From DYHD01 sp037445375 (GTDB taxonomy: Bacteria; Nitrospirota; Thermodesulfovibrionia; Thermodesulfovibrionales; Dissulfurispiraceae): a stretch of DNA of 17,181 bases. Position numbers and translations under genes: made by a program. The stretch covers positions 1-17,181 of the forward strand of contig JBBIKS010000049.1 of NCBI GenBank assembly GCA_037445375.1, written 5' to 3'. The notes under the pieces are model-generated. The model worked only from the letters and a program-made list of their open reading frames with translations, ran no database searches and was not told the DNA's origin. Each line of letters opens with the position of its first letter. Position 1 is the stretch's first letter. This document shows positions 1-8,034 of the stretch, in pieces.

Positions 1-1768
1 CTCTGATTTCATATAAGCCATCACCTTCGGCTACAGGCGTGTGCCATTGAGATAATACATCACCTTCAACAAATCGCTGTATTGGAGGCGTTAAATCCTC
101 CTCATATGTATAATAACCCCCAACTGCAACTTGATCTTTATGGCTCATGCTCCATGAAATGCCATTCCAAGTGCTTATCCAAATCCTAAAAGTATTTAAA
201 ATATCATGCCAGTTTGGATCACCAGATTTTTTATATTGCACCTTATACTTCAGTTTGTTGATATCTGCGGGATCATTAGGTGGATTAGAAATATGTCCGC
301 ATATGGCAATAACTCCTCCAAAAGGGCTTTCTAAAGCGTTATATCCTCCATAAACACTTGAGCCATTAGCATAGCCAGCTCCAATGCTACTTGATATAAC
401 TGTATCGGGATTGTCCGATATGCTTTCTACTGCCATACCTCCAACCATACTGATAAATGGTATTTGTGCTCCAGTTTCAAAGAGCTTCCGCGGCTTGATT
501 TGTATCAATGCATCAACTTTATTACCCCATACTGGATTGTAGTTTGGGTTGTTGTCAGGCGGCTGGGTTTGCCATGAGAGTATTCCACGAATTTTTAAAA
601 CTTTGTGCTTGCTGCAGATATCTTTATAGTTCGATAAATCAACAGGTAGATACACTGCGTATTGCAGCCCTTCTGGAGGTATTGTGGGGATATCATGAAC
701 ATTAACACTTGTTGTTCCAAGATACTTCCAATAACATACCTGATTAATCTGATCCCATATGTATGCCCAAAAGCCGACATACTCATAACTACCCTTTGTG
801 CAAAGGTTGCCATTATATCCACAAGGACGTTTCACGGTCAATGTAGCTACCAGCATATCCATGTCATAATTCAGCCCAACGCAGCGCAGTTCTTCATATT
901 TTGTGTCAGGCTTATCTGCGAGGATGATCTCGATATTCTTAATAATTTTACTGAACTTGGAATCGAGCTTGTATTTTATCATCAGGTCTGGATATTGCTT
1001 GATTTTTTCAGCTACCTGATAAATTTCTGCAAAATTGAAACGATGTTCTGGAATATCCTTATCTTTATAGGCTTCTTTTAACTCTAAGGTTGTGAGTTCT
1101 TTTGTTTTTGAAATCGCCATATCAAGGTCAAGCATTGCAGGCTCAATCTTTAATTGTTTTAAATCGGCAACCTTGATAATATCTTTCAATAAGAAATTGG
1201 CTGGCTTTATTTGTATCCATTTTTCCAATACATTTCCCCATACTGGTCTATACCACGGATTACCTGCAGGTGGCGGCGCATCCCATGAAAGGATAGCCCT
1301 TGCTTTAACCAAATTGGGAAGGGTGCATATACGCTTCTTAGAATCAATTTTAACTCTAAGGGCGTAAGAGAGCGGCTTAGCCTTATCCAGACAAACCTTA
1401 TCCGTGTCAGGTATGTCATGGACATTGACGCTTGCAATCCCCACATCTTCGCTATCATCTGTAAAATCTCCGTCACCGTTCCAGTCTACAAAAAATCTAA
1501 CATATTCAAAAGAACCTTGGGAGCAGAGGTTGCCACCATAACCATAAGGAAGCTTTACATCTATTATTGCTTCTAACAAATCCCTGTCGGGGTAAAAGCC
1601 TATACACTTGATCTCTTCATACTTTGTGTTGGAATTCATGGGCTTCAAAGGCTTAATCTTAGTCTCTGGAAATGTATCAAAGTAATTTGGATTTTCGATA
1701 ATCAGCTTTTTAAACTCAGCCCTTTCTTTTTCTACATTAATTCCTTTTTCTTTTGTTTTCTCTTCCAT
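1..1768 (-). CDS. Partial, internally duplicated protein with a GEVED-like segment
   Basis: An open frame of 589 codons runs without a stop from an ATG at 1766-1768 to the left window edge, so the C-terminus is missing. AGGAGG lies 9 bases before this ATG. An in-frame ATG at 1775-1777 abuts the Shine-Dalgarno and is less likely to be used. Two copies of a segment of about 145 residues are visible, at residues about 48-189 and 289-436. Both share TKYEE(I/L)(K/R)C(I/V)G, a GYGGNLC/GYNGNLC motif, SVNVHDIP, ILSW and PVWGN...IQIKP. The first copy carries FVDWNGDGDFTDD (residues 93-105), which resembles the Asp-rich core of GEVED-type beta domains. In the second copy this core is replaced by aromatic residues. 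A different region follows from about residue 440. No signal peptide is visible. Last gene of the peptidase cassette. The function is unknown and the GEVED link is a tentative motif match. Confidence 0.8.
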   Translation of the reverse strand, partial: MEEKTKEKGINVEKERAEFKKLIIENPNYFDTFPETKIKPLKPMNSNTKYEEIKCIGFYPDRDLLEAIIDVKLPYGYGGNLCSQGSFEYVRFFVDWNGDGDFTDDSEDVGIASVNVHDIPDTDKVCLDKAKPLSYALRVKIDSKKRICTLPNLVKARAILSWDAPPPAGNPWYRPVWGNVLEKWIQIKPANFLLKDIIKVADLKQLKIEPAMLDLDMAISKTKELTTLELKEAYKDKDIPEHRFNFAEIYQVAEKIKQYPDLMIKYKLDSKFSKIIKNIEIILADKPDTKYEELRCVGLNYDMDMLVATLTVKRPCGYNGNLCTKGSYEYVGFWAYIWDQINQVCYWKYLGTTSVNVHDIPTIPPEGLQYAVYLPVDLSNYKDICSKHKVLKIRGILSWQTQPPDNNPNYNPVWGNKVDALIQIKPRKLFETGAQIPFISMVGGMAVESISDNPDTVISSSIGAGYANGSSVYGGYNALESPFGGVIAICGHISNPPNDPADINKLKYKVQYKKSGDPNWHDILNTFRIWISTWNGISWSMSHKDQVAVGGYYTYEEDLTPPIQRFVEGDVLSQWHTPVAEGDGLYEIR

Positions 1769-1789
1769 AATTCGCATCCTCCTAATAAA

Positions 1790-1811
1790 TTAGAGTCTGT
1801 TTATAAATGCC
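1790..1811. repeat. Terminal-repeat-like sequence
   Basis: TTAGAGTCTGTTTATAAATG matches the core of the 25-bp terminal repeat of the deleted insertion sequence at 16347-16953 at 17 of 18 positions (TTAG-GTCTGTTTATAAA). A related copy is at 4184-4204. It sits directly upstream of the ribosome binding site of the leftmost gene. It may be one end of a decayed mobile element, or a solo copy. Confidence 0.5.
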
Positions 1812-1826
1812 GATTTTCGCTTAAAT

Positions 1827-1862
1827 CCGTCATTCCCGCAGTCTTTTGAGCGGGAATGACGG
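1827..1862. repeat. REP-like palindrome (CCGTCATTCCCGC hairpin)
   Basis: Perfect 13-base inverted repeat: CCGTCATTCCCGC at 1827-1839 and GCGGGAATGACGG at 1850-1862, with a 10-base loop. Palindromes with this core are common dispersed intergenic repeats in several proteobacterial and related genomes. A single arm-like sequence, GCGGGAATGA, is also seen near 4389. It has no T-run on either side, so it is more likely a repeat than a terminator. Confidence 0.75.
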
Positions 1863-1899
1863 AATCCTTCAACAGTTCGGCTGATAAATCTTTAACATC

Positions 1900-1935
1900 T
1901 TGTTGTTGCCTGATATTTCTCGCCGGCAACAACAA
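1900..1935. repeat. Inverted repeat with 11-bp perfect arms
   Basis: TTGTTGTTGCC (1900-1910) and GGCAACAACAA (1925-1935) pair perfectly around a 14-base loop. It lies between the 143-residue gene and the leftmost gene, both on the minus strand. It could form a strong RNA hairpin. No T-run follows it on either strand, so an intrinsic-terminator role is not shown. Confidence 0.55.
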
Positions 1936-2052
1936 TTGGATTGAATAGACGCTATCCTATCACTTTCTTTTCGTTACTCGGTTATCTTGGCTTTGGTTTT
2001 TCTTTGGGAACGACTGAGTCGCTTATTATTTTTTTATCAAGTATCTTCAATA

Positions 2053-2484
2053 TTAAGATACGAGATAGCCCCAGACACTTACTTTTCGGCTAACTGTGGC
2101 ACGATTATAAACAAAAACCTCAACAAATGGCCCCGTCACTGGAAAGCGTGCTACATAGCTGCTAATGTTGTGAGGACTGCCATGCCATGTTCCCCTTCCA
2201 GACACTTCAATAAAATATGTGCTCTGCGGACTTGACAGATTAGCCTCAAGATTAACATAACGTCTCGCACCCATTGTTCCCTTTGCATCAAAAGCGAAAA
2301 TCACACCAAGGTCAACCGGCGGTTCAACAGCTTCTTTTTGAGTAAACCTGATAAAGATATTGATATAACGGTAGCCGTCAATTTCTGTGTATGGTGGTAT
2401 GCTAATTCCTATATTTGCGGGAATTTCATGATCTGTCATAAATTTCACTACCTTAGTGCAAGCAAGCATACAATTTTTTTCCAT
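2053..2484 (-). CDS. Hypothetical protein, 143 residues
   Basis: I do not recognise the family. GGAGG lies 9 bases before the ATG at 2482-2484. A nearer ATG at 2489-2491 is in another frame. The N-terminus has two cysteines (Cys5, Cys9) and no signal peptide. The rest alternates short hydrophobic and polar stretches (for example YRYINIFIRF and YFIEVSGRGTW), as expected for a small all-beta domain. Its order in the cassette (peptidase, DUF6623-like gene, this gene, GEVED-like gene) and its shared orientation suggest co-expression, but 100 to 300 bases separate the members and each has its own ribosome binding site. A binding or structural role is only inference. Confidence 0.7.
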   Translation of the reverse strand: MEKNCMLACTKVVKFMTDHEIPANIGISIPPYTEIDGYRYINIFIRFTQKEAVEPPVDLGVIFAFDAKGTMGARRYVNLEANLSSPQSTYFIEVSGRGTWHGSPHNISSYVARFPVTGPFVEVFVYNRATVSRKVSVWGYLVS

Positions 2485-2680
2485 TTTTCATAACCTCCTT
2501 TTTAATTGTGCTAAACAAAATGTTACTAAATGTTGTAAATTAGTTATATCGGCAGCTCTTTCGTTTGAAATATAAGTAAAGCCTGCCGATTTTCGAAGGG
2601 TTTTAACGGCATCGTATATAAATCTATCGCTTTGCATTGTTGATTTTTTAATTTCTTCTTCTGCAAAAAACTACAATATT

Positions 2681-3164
2681 CTATGGCTTTTTGAAATCAG
2701 CACCAGCGGAAGTAAAAAGGATTCCCGGGTAAACGGAACCATCTCTATTACCAAATCTGACCCCCACGCTTATGCCAAGACCATAATTATATTGTAAGAG
2801 GCGGATCAATCACCCAAGCATTTGACGCGTCAATCCCCCCTGAATGATCACCAGATAAAGCAAGTCCATCGAATGTCTTTATCCTTTTTGCCCCATCATA
2901 AATATGGATATTTGTGACATCTACCCATGCAGATGTTTTGTAAAATACAAAAACCTTTATCAATTGAGGACGAATGTCATCCAGAATGACTGGTGTCGGC
3001 ATAGGGAAGTGAAACCAATTTGTTTTATTCTCGTCTGATTCAAAATATTTCCCCCATCCAATAGGCTTCCCAAATTCTTCTACTTCCGAAATACTACGCA
3101 ATCTTTTGCGCAACTCAACTTCTGCTATATTTCCATGCACCCATATTGCAGCTTTTAACGCCAT
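2681..3164 (-). pseudogene. DUF6623-like protein, C-terminus in a shifted frame
   Basis: The intact frame (2787-3164, 125 residues) starts MALKAAIWVHG with AGGAGG 8 bases before the ATG. It contains NWFHFPMPTP, IHIYDGAKRI and SGDHSGGIDASNAWVIDPP, a pattern I associate with small beta proteins annotated as DUF6623. The frame stops at TAA 2787-2789. The next frame immediately continues with a plausible protein tail, QYNYGLGISVGVRFGNRDG, through GILFTSAGADFKKP to a TAG at 2681-2683. Together the two parts give a length of about 160, which I recall as normal for the family. A net one-base indel near 2789-2797 therefore seems to have split the gene. No slippery heptamer is visible, so programmed frameshifting is unlikely; sequencing error is possible. 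Without the tail the product would lose the last quarter of the domain. The family name is from memory. Confidence 0.65.
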
Positions 3165-3244
3165 AACATTTACCTCCTTTTGTTCTGCCTAATCTTTTAG
3201 AGGCCGCATTTACATTTGGTTTTAATTTGTTTTAATACGATTCT

Positions 3245-4120
3245 TTATACCTTGAACTCTCCAGTATCCACCCACTCCTTTTTCAGTAACGACCAGAAGT
3301 CTATGGCAAGCCCTTTCAGGACATACTCATAAGGCAGCCAGCCATAACCTGAGTCTCCCCATCCTGTACCCCATGAGTTTCTTATCAGCAGGGCGCCTGT
3401 TGTTTCCACTCCGCATTTACCGGCATTTTTGATTTTAATCTTGTCATCATATCCAACAGCAACGACAGCGTGCCCTCCTTCGATTTTATCGCCAGGGCAC
3501 GGATACGGTATTTTTCCTGACTTGTCCACTTGAGCTATTGAGCTGTAAACTGTAAATCCAAACATGGAAGGGTGCCCTGCTGCAAGATAAGCCTTAATGC
3601 GGTTTAGTAGAACATCTTTAGGCGTTCCCGAAGGGTCATGCCTATAATACATAATAGCTTGATAATTCTGCGCAAATGCATAACAAAAGGCAGGTGGCTC
3701 TTTGTCGAAATCGGCTATTTTATAAGGCCAATAATCCTCGGGCGGGACGCCAAATAATACGAGGGCGCCCATTGTAGTCCGTAAAAAAGCACCGGTATCG
3801 CCAGTCCATTTAAGAAGATTGCGGGTTGCCTTGTAGAGAAATAGCCTTGAGGCATCAATATGTTTTCCAAAAGCCCTTTTTTCGTAATACTCAACTATCC
3901 CAACCCCTGCATGAGCAGTGCAGGAGCCGAGCGAACCCTGATTTTCTATAGAGGAACACCACGCCCTTAAATCAATAGACAAAGGTCCTTTGACTCCTGC
4001 TTTCACAACCTTTGTAGGGGTAAGTATTGTTCTTATCACCTCCTGCTCCTGAGTGTAATCCCTGAAATCTGGATAGTCTGGAAGCCAGCCCAAACCTATT
4101 GTTTCGACTTCACTGCTCAT
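3245..4120 (-). CDS. Papain-like cysteine peptidase (C1 family)
   Basis: The 291-residue product has all papain landmarks. The oxyanion Gln61 and nucleophile Cys67 lie in ENQGSLGSCTAHA, His217 in EGGHAVVAVGYDD, and Asn248 in IRNSWGTGWGDSGYGW. A short PDYPDFRDY segment near residue 15 is typical of bacterial C1 peptidases. There is no long inhibitory prodomain, no signal peptide and no membrane segment, so it may act in the cytoplasm or leave by another route. The start at 4118-4120 is chosen because AGGAGG lies 4 bases upstream. An in-frame ATG at 4142-4144 would add 8 residues that are encoded by the Shine-Dalgarno itself. It is the first gene of a minus-strand cassette with three proteins of unknown function, which could be substrates, inhibitors or partners; that is inference. 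Confidence 0.92.
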   Translation of the reverse strand: MSSEVETIGLGWLPDYPDFRDYTQEQEVIRTILTPTKVVKAGVKGPLSIDLRAWCSSIENQGSLGSCTAHAGVGIVEYYEKRAFGKHIDASRLFLYKATRNLLKWTGDTGAFLRTTMGALVLFGVPPEDYWPYKIADFDKEPPAFCYAFAQNYQAIMYYRHDPSGTPKDVLLNRIKAYLAAGHPSMFGFTVYSSIAQVDKSGKIPYPCPGDKIEGGHAVVAVGYDDKIKIKNAGKCGVETTGALLIRNSWGTGWGDSGYGWLPYEYVLKGLAIDFWSLLKKEWVDTGEFKV

Positions 4121-4183
4121 AAAACCTCCTTTTATTAGCCTCATGATTGAGACTTTTAAGATTAATATAAACCGATAACTTAA

Positions 4184-4440
4184 TTAGAGACTGTTTTAAA
4201 TGCCAAAATTAACCCCCGCCCTTGCTCTCCCCCTTAATGAGGAGGGTTGGGGAGGTGAGAATAAGTAGTTTATAAACTACAGTTATTTTTTCTATGCCCT
4301 TATCTCGTGCATGTCGTCATGCCAAAAATTTTTTAATCTTGCATACTGTGTCTTTTTGAAGGATTCTTGGTTTCCGCTTATAAAAACTGCGGGAATGAAT
4401 GGTTTAAGGTAGAATCATATTTAAAAACAGTTCTTATTAG
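4184..4440. mobile_element. MITE-like element, about 255 bp
   Basis: TTAGAGACTGTTTTAAATGCC at 4184-4204 is mirrored by an imperfect inverted copy at about 4417-4437 (reverse complement TAAGAACTGTTTTTAAATATG). Both resemble the terminal repeat of the insertion-sequence remnant at 16347-16953. The interior encodes no protein I can recognise. It contains a C-rich then G-rich segment (CTCTCCCCCTTAATGAGGAG, 4224-4243) and a GCGGGAATGA repeat arm near 4389. The likely reading is a small non-autonomous element or a decayed insertion. The arms are imperfect and no target duplication is evident. It occupies most of the left half of the 4145-4855 gene-poor stretch. Confidence 0.4.
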
Positions 4441-4513
4441 ATGTTATCAATAAATAAATTTAATTACTTGACATTTTTCATTTTTTTTTTGATATATTTT
4501 GTTTTTTTATTAA

Positions 4514-4859
4514 TACAATTTTCTTCATTTAACCCAAACATTCAAGAGCTTCGGTTCAGAAAGAATCAATGAACATATATCAGGCGGGATCTATAATCTA
4601 CTGACAAATAATGGCGGACTTATTAATATCCAAGTCGAACAATTTTGTTGGCAAATTCTCGACAGCCGAGACGGCGGTCATAATCAATGGATGATTAATG
4701 ATAATCTGTAGGATAGGCGTCCTGCCTGTCATTAGAGAAAATTATCTAAGAGAATCGCTCAATTTAGGTAATAGAGAATTAGGACGTAAAATACATTTAG
4801 CCATGGAAAAGGGAGCCGTATGCGGCATTAGGATAGAGTTAAAGCGTTTTTCTTACTAA
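4514..4859 (+). other. Possible decayed coding remnant in gene-poor stretch
   Basis: A plus-strand frame is open from 4514 to a TAG at 4709-4711 without an early ATG. It reads like protein, including GSERINEHISGGIYNLLTNN, VEQFCWQILD and DGGHNQWMIND. A second frame overlaps it, from ATG 4698-4700 to TAA 4857-4859 (53 codons), with RESLNLGNRELGRKIHLAME. Neither has a ribosome binding site and I recognise neither. The second frame contains the 19-base repeat (4755-4773) also present at 14426-14444, which argues against simple coding. The stretch just upstream, 4441-4513, is very T-rich. This may be one frameshifted old gene or chance. The end touches the last codons of the response regulator on the other strand. 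Confidence 0.25.
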
Positions 4860-6226
4860 GACTCATCTTTTTTTAGTCCATACTTTTTGATCTTTCTATA
4901 AAGTGTTACCATATTTATTCCTGCTCGTTTTGAAGCCTCATCTACATTTCCCCTATATTGCTGTAATAAGGACTTAAAAAAATCCCGTTCAAACTGGGCA
5001 AGGGCGGTATAGTATTCTCCAGCATCTGAATCTTCAGATTCTTTCACTTGAACCTTCACAAATTGTTCTATTGTATCGATATCTATATACCTATCGTTGC
5101 TCAGTGCATGTGCAGCGTCTATAACATTTTTAAGCTGCCTTATATTCCCTGGCCAATCAAATGCAACAAGAGCCTGCATTGCACCAGCGGTAAATCCGGC
5201 ACAGTTTTTATTTAGTTTTTTGTTTTGTTGAGTAATAAAATAAGAAGCAAGCAAGGGGATATCTTCTATTCTTTCCCTTAAAGGCGGCAGATTAATGCTG
5301 AGACCGTTAAGCCTATAATAAAGGTCTTCCCTGAATTTATTCTCCTTAATTGCTAAGAGCAAATCCACATTTGTTGCGGATATGATTCTGACATCAACCT
5401 TTATGTTCTTATTGTCCCCAATGCGTCTAAGCTCTTTCTCCTGTAAGAATCTTAGGAGACCTTTTTGAGCATCCATGTTAAGGTTGCCAACTTCATCTAA
5501 AAATAATGTCCCCTCATTAGCGGATTCAATCAGTCCTGTTTTGTCTTCATCTGCTCCAGTAAAGGCACCTTTTTTATGTCCAAATAATTCGCTTTCAAGA
5601 AGATTTTGAGGCAGAGCGCCGCAATTTAAGGCAACAAAAGGTTTCTCCTTGCGCAATGAATTATAATGAATTGCCTGTGCTATCATTTCTTTGCCTGTTC
5701 CTGAATCACCTATGATAAGGGTCGGGATATCGGTAGGGGCAATTTTTTGGACTTTCTCCAAAACATCCTTGATGCCCTTAGATATACCAATGATATTCTC
5801 AAATCTAAATCTGCCGAGCAGCTCTTCCTTAAGTTTAATGTTTTCCCTGAGCAATGCATTGTTTTTCAGCACATTGTTCACTCTGAGCATCAGCTCTCCT
5901 GACTCAAAAGGCTTCAAAAGCATATCATCAGCCCCTTTTCTCAAAGCCTGTATAGAGATATCCAGTGTTGCATGAGCAGTTATGATTATTACCGGCATCG
6001 TGCGATTCATTCGTTTTATTTGCTCAAGAACCTCTATGCCGTCCATGCCGGGCATTTTAATATCTGATATTACAAGGGAATAATCACCGTTTTTAAACTC
6101 TGCCACCCCTCTATAAGGGCTGTTAAAGGCAACAACAGAATAACCATTGTCAGTTAAAATCGCCTCGATCAAAGCGCAAAGACCGGGGTCGTTGTCTATG
6201 ATCATAATAGGAGCCAAATGTTGCAT
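4856..6226 (-). CDS. NtrC-family sigma54-dependent response regulator
   Basis: The 456-residue product has the full three-domain layout. A receiver domain (about 6-120) has the acidic pocket at Asp11/Asp13, phospho-acceptor Asp55 in SDIKMPGMDG, Thr83 and Lys105. An AAA+ domain (about 142-370) has Walker A GDSGTGK (173-179), the sigma54-contacting GAFTGA loop (220-225), Walker B LFLDE (241-245) and PGNIRQLKN (359-367). A Fis-type helix-turn-helix (about 412-452) ends in MVTLYRKIKKYGL. It should bind upstream DNA and use ATP hydrolysis to open sigma54 promoters after phosphorylation. It starts 2 bases after the kinase stop codon with only a weak ribosome binding site, so translational coupling is likely. 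The kinase at 6229-7731 is the obvious partner. The target genes cannot be told from this window. Confidence 0.95.
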   Translation of the reverse strand: MQHLAPIMIIDNDPGLCALIEAILTDNGYSVVAFNSPYRGVAEFKNGDYSLVISDIKMPGMDGIEVLEQIKRMNRTMPVIIITAHATLDISIQALRKGADDMLLKPFESGELMLRVNNVLKNNALLRENIKLKEELLGRFRFENIIGISKGIKDVLEKVQKIAPTDIPTLIIGDSGTGKEMIAQAIHYNSLRKEKPFVALNCGALPQNLLESELFGHKKGAFTGADEDKTGLIESANEGTLFLDEVGNLNMDAQKGLLRFLQEKELRRIGDNKNIKVDVRIISATNVDLLLAIKENKFREDLYYRLNGLSINLPPLRERIEDIPLLASYFITQQNKKLNKNCAGFTAGAMQALVAFDWPGNIRQLKNVIDAAHALSNDRYIDIDTIEQFVKVQVKESEDSDAGEYYTALAQFERDFFKSLLQQYRGNVDEASKRAGINMVTLYRKIKKYGLKKDES

Positions 6227-6228
6227 GT

Positions 6229-7731
6229 TTAATCTCTTTTCATTGGTAAACTTACTGTAATTTTAGTGCCGGCGCCCAAGGCGCTTTCTACATGTATAGT
6301 GCCAAAATGCTGTTTAATAATCTGTTTTGTAACTGCTAATCCGAGCCCAGTCCCTTTCCGTTTAGTTGTAAAAAAGGGCTCAAATATCCTCTCTAAGTCT
6401 TCTGGTGATATGCCCGTTCCGTTATCCTCAAAGATAATGTCTATAAAACCTTCTGCCCCAAAATCTGTCTTTATGATGAGCTGCCCGTCTTTTTTTATAG
6501 CTCCTGCCGAATTTATAATAAGGTTAATCGCAACCTGCTTAATTTGGTCTTCATCAAACATTATCAAGGGTATTTTCTCATTAAATTCCCTTATTATTTT
6601 AATATTTTGTATGTCGGGGTGATTAGATGCAAAGTTAATTATCTCATCTAATATGAGGTTAAGATTGTTCTCCTTAAAAATCGGTTCAGGGATTCTCGCA
6701 AAGTTTAGAAAATTTTCGATTATTTTTTTGCATCGCTGACTTTCCTTTTTCATTTCTTTAAGATATTTATAAGTAGGCTCATTTGTTGAGACCTTTTCTT
6801 CCATATATGATGCATATCCAAGTATTATACCGAGAGGATTGTTGATCTCATGGGCAACCTCGGATGCAAGGATACCCAGAGAAGCCATCTTTTGATTCTG
6901 ATTAAGGGTTTTCTCCATCTCCTTCTGTTTTTCAAGAATTTCAACCATGCTATTGAAATTTTGAGCAAGCTCTCCAATTTCATCATGACTATTTATTGAT
7001 ATTCTCTCGTTTAGTTTGCCGCCCCTTATCTTTCTGACTACCCCCATCATATTTTTTATTGGCGCTGTTATAGTTGATGAAGCCCAAAATACAAGAATAA
7101 TAGATACTATGATTGATATGAGAATGATAGATATCATATTGGTAAAGATGTAATTTTTTATAAGAGAAGCTTCATGATAAAACTCCGTTTCGTATGACCC
7201 CACAGCTATAATCCAACCCCACGGCTCAAAATATATATACCTGACAATCTTCATACGCGCCTCTTTGTCGTCAGGGTTTTTCCACGGGTAGCGTATCCAG
7301 CCATCCCTTTTTTCAGTCATTTCCTTTATAAAATGAAAACCGTCGAAATCGGTTGACTCATAAATATTATCACCTTCTCTTGCTGGATGAATAGTCAATG
7401 TGCCTGTTACATCCATACAGTAAATATATCCGGTTTTTCCAACCTTCTTGCTTTTTATTAGTCCTTTGAGATAGTCAAAAGATACCTTATCGGAATTAGG
7501 CGACCCAATATACATATTATGCGTTGTCAGAAGATCCCTTGTGAACTCAGCCATATGATCTAAATCAGCCATACTCGTTTCGGTTATGCCTTTATGTGCT
7601 TGATGAGTTGCGATAGAGCCAATAATGCTTCCAACGCTTATTATTAGTATAATAACGAGCGGCAGGACAAGAAAGAGTATCTTCCACTTAATCTTTAAGT
7701 CATCATAATGTAAAAAATGCCATTCCTTCAT
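6229..7731 (-). CDS. Membrane sensor histidine kinase (Cache, HAMP, HisKA, HATPase)
   Basis: The 500-residue product has a transmembrane helix at about 17-39 and an extracytoplasmic Cache-like sensor (about 50-190). The sensor includes GKTGYIYCMDVTGTLTIHP and EPWGWIIAVGSY, hallmarks of single-Cache small-molecule sensors. A second helix (about 196-217) and HAMP linker (218-270) follow. The HisKA helix carries phospho-acceptor His294 in EVAHEINNPLG. The ATPase domain has the N box around Asn407, the G1 box DNGTG (436-440) and the G2 box GTGLGL (460-465). All kinase residues are present, so it should be active. The ligand is unknown; Cache domains of this type often bind small organic acids or amino acids. 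It is paired with the downstream NtrC-type regulator. No Shine-Dalgarno precedes the ATG, and a TATAAT lies 14 bases upstream. Confidence 0.94.
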   Translation of the reverse strand: MKEWHFLHYDDLKIKWKILFLVLPLVIILIISVGSIIGSIATHQAHKGITETSMADLDHMAEFTRDLLTTHNMYIGSPNSDKVSFDYLKGLIKSKKVGKTGYIYCMDVTGTLTIHPAREGDNIYESTDFDGFHFIKEMTEKRDGWIRYPWKNPDDKEARMKIVRYIYFEPWGWIIAVGSYETEFYHEASLIKNYIFTNMISIILISIIVSIILVFWASSTITAPIKNMMGVVRKIRGGKLNERISINSHDEIGELAQNFNSMVEILEKQKEMEKTLNQNQKMASLGILASEVAHEINNPLGIILGYASYMEEKVSTNEPTYKYLKEMKKESQRCKKIIENFLNFARIPEPIFKENNLNLILDEIINFASNHPDIQNIKIIREFNEKIPLIMFDEDQIKQVAINLIINSAGAIKKDGQLIIKTDFGAEGFIDIIFEDNGTGISPEDLERIFEPFFTTKRKGTGLGLAVTKQIIKQHFGTIHVESALGAGTKITVSLPMKRD

Positions 7732-7745
7732 AATTTTAACTTTGT

Positions 7746-7775
7746 ATTATAACACTCTATAGCATAATCAGTGAA
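7746..7775 (-). promoter_or_regulatory. Predicted sigma70 promoter of the kinase-regulator operon
   Basis: On the minus strand, TTCACT (7770-7775) and TATAAT (7746-7751) are separated by 18 bases. The -10 is perfect and the -35 matches TTGACA at 4 of 6. Transcription would start about 7 bases before the ATG at 7731, leaving almost no leader and no ribosome binding site. Confidence 0.45.
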
Positions 7776-8034
7776 TTGGAATGCCTCAAATCCAGTAGGG
7801 TTAACATTATATAGAATTTCCAGATTCTATTTAGTTAGGGAGTACTTGTCGCTGTTTTGAGTGAGTAGAGATATTTTAGCCCCCTCTGCCCTTGTCGTAA
7901 AGGCGAGAGGTATTTTTGGGAATTCATAGAACAGGGATCGGTTGTCATACGCTTAAGCAAGATATGTTGCTCTCCTATTAGAACTGATGTTATTCTGGAA
8001 AGCTCACAAATCACAGAATAGGCAATATTAAAAT
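7776..8034. other. Intergenic stretch between kinase and clpX, with repeats
   Basis: I see no gene here. A hairpin with perfect 7-base arms, ATAGAAT/ATTCTAT, is at 7811-7830. TATTCTG/CAGAATA (7991-8020) forms another 7-bp stem just after clpX on the minus strand and could help end the clpX transcript, although no T-run follows. GGGATCGGTTGTCAT at 7934-7948 recurs with one mismatch at 14395-14409, so part of this spacer is a dispersed repeat. Confidence 0.45.

Noticed and set aside
662..1476. Open frames on both strands within 147-1476
   Set aside because: They are shadows of the continuous 589-codon minus-strand frame, which has a ribosome binding site and clear internal homology.
2098..2114. 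TGGCACGATTAT, resembling a sigma54 -24 element
   Set aside because: It lacks a GC at the -12 spacing and lies inside a coding region.
2540..2610. GGCAGCTC...CTGCC imperfect inverted repeat upstream of the 143-residue gene as a riboswitch
   Set aside because: The arms are short and mismatched and fit no riboswitch pattern I know.
2787..2800. Programmed frameshifting in the DUF6623-like gene
   Set aside because: CTTACAATATAA offers no slippery heptamer and no downstream structure is evident; an indel is simpler.
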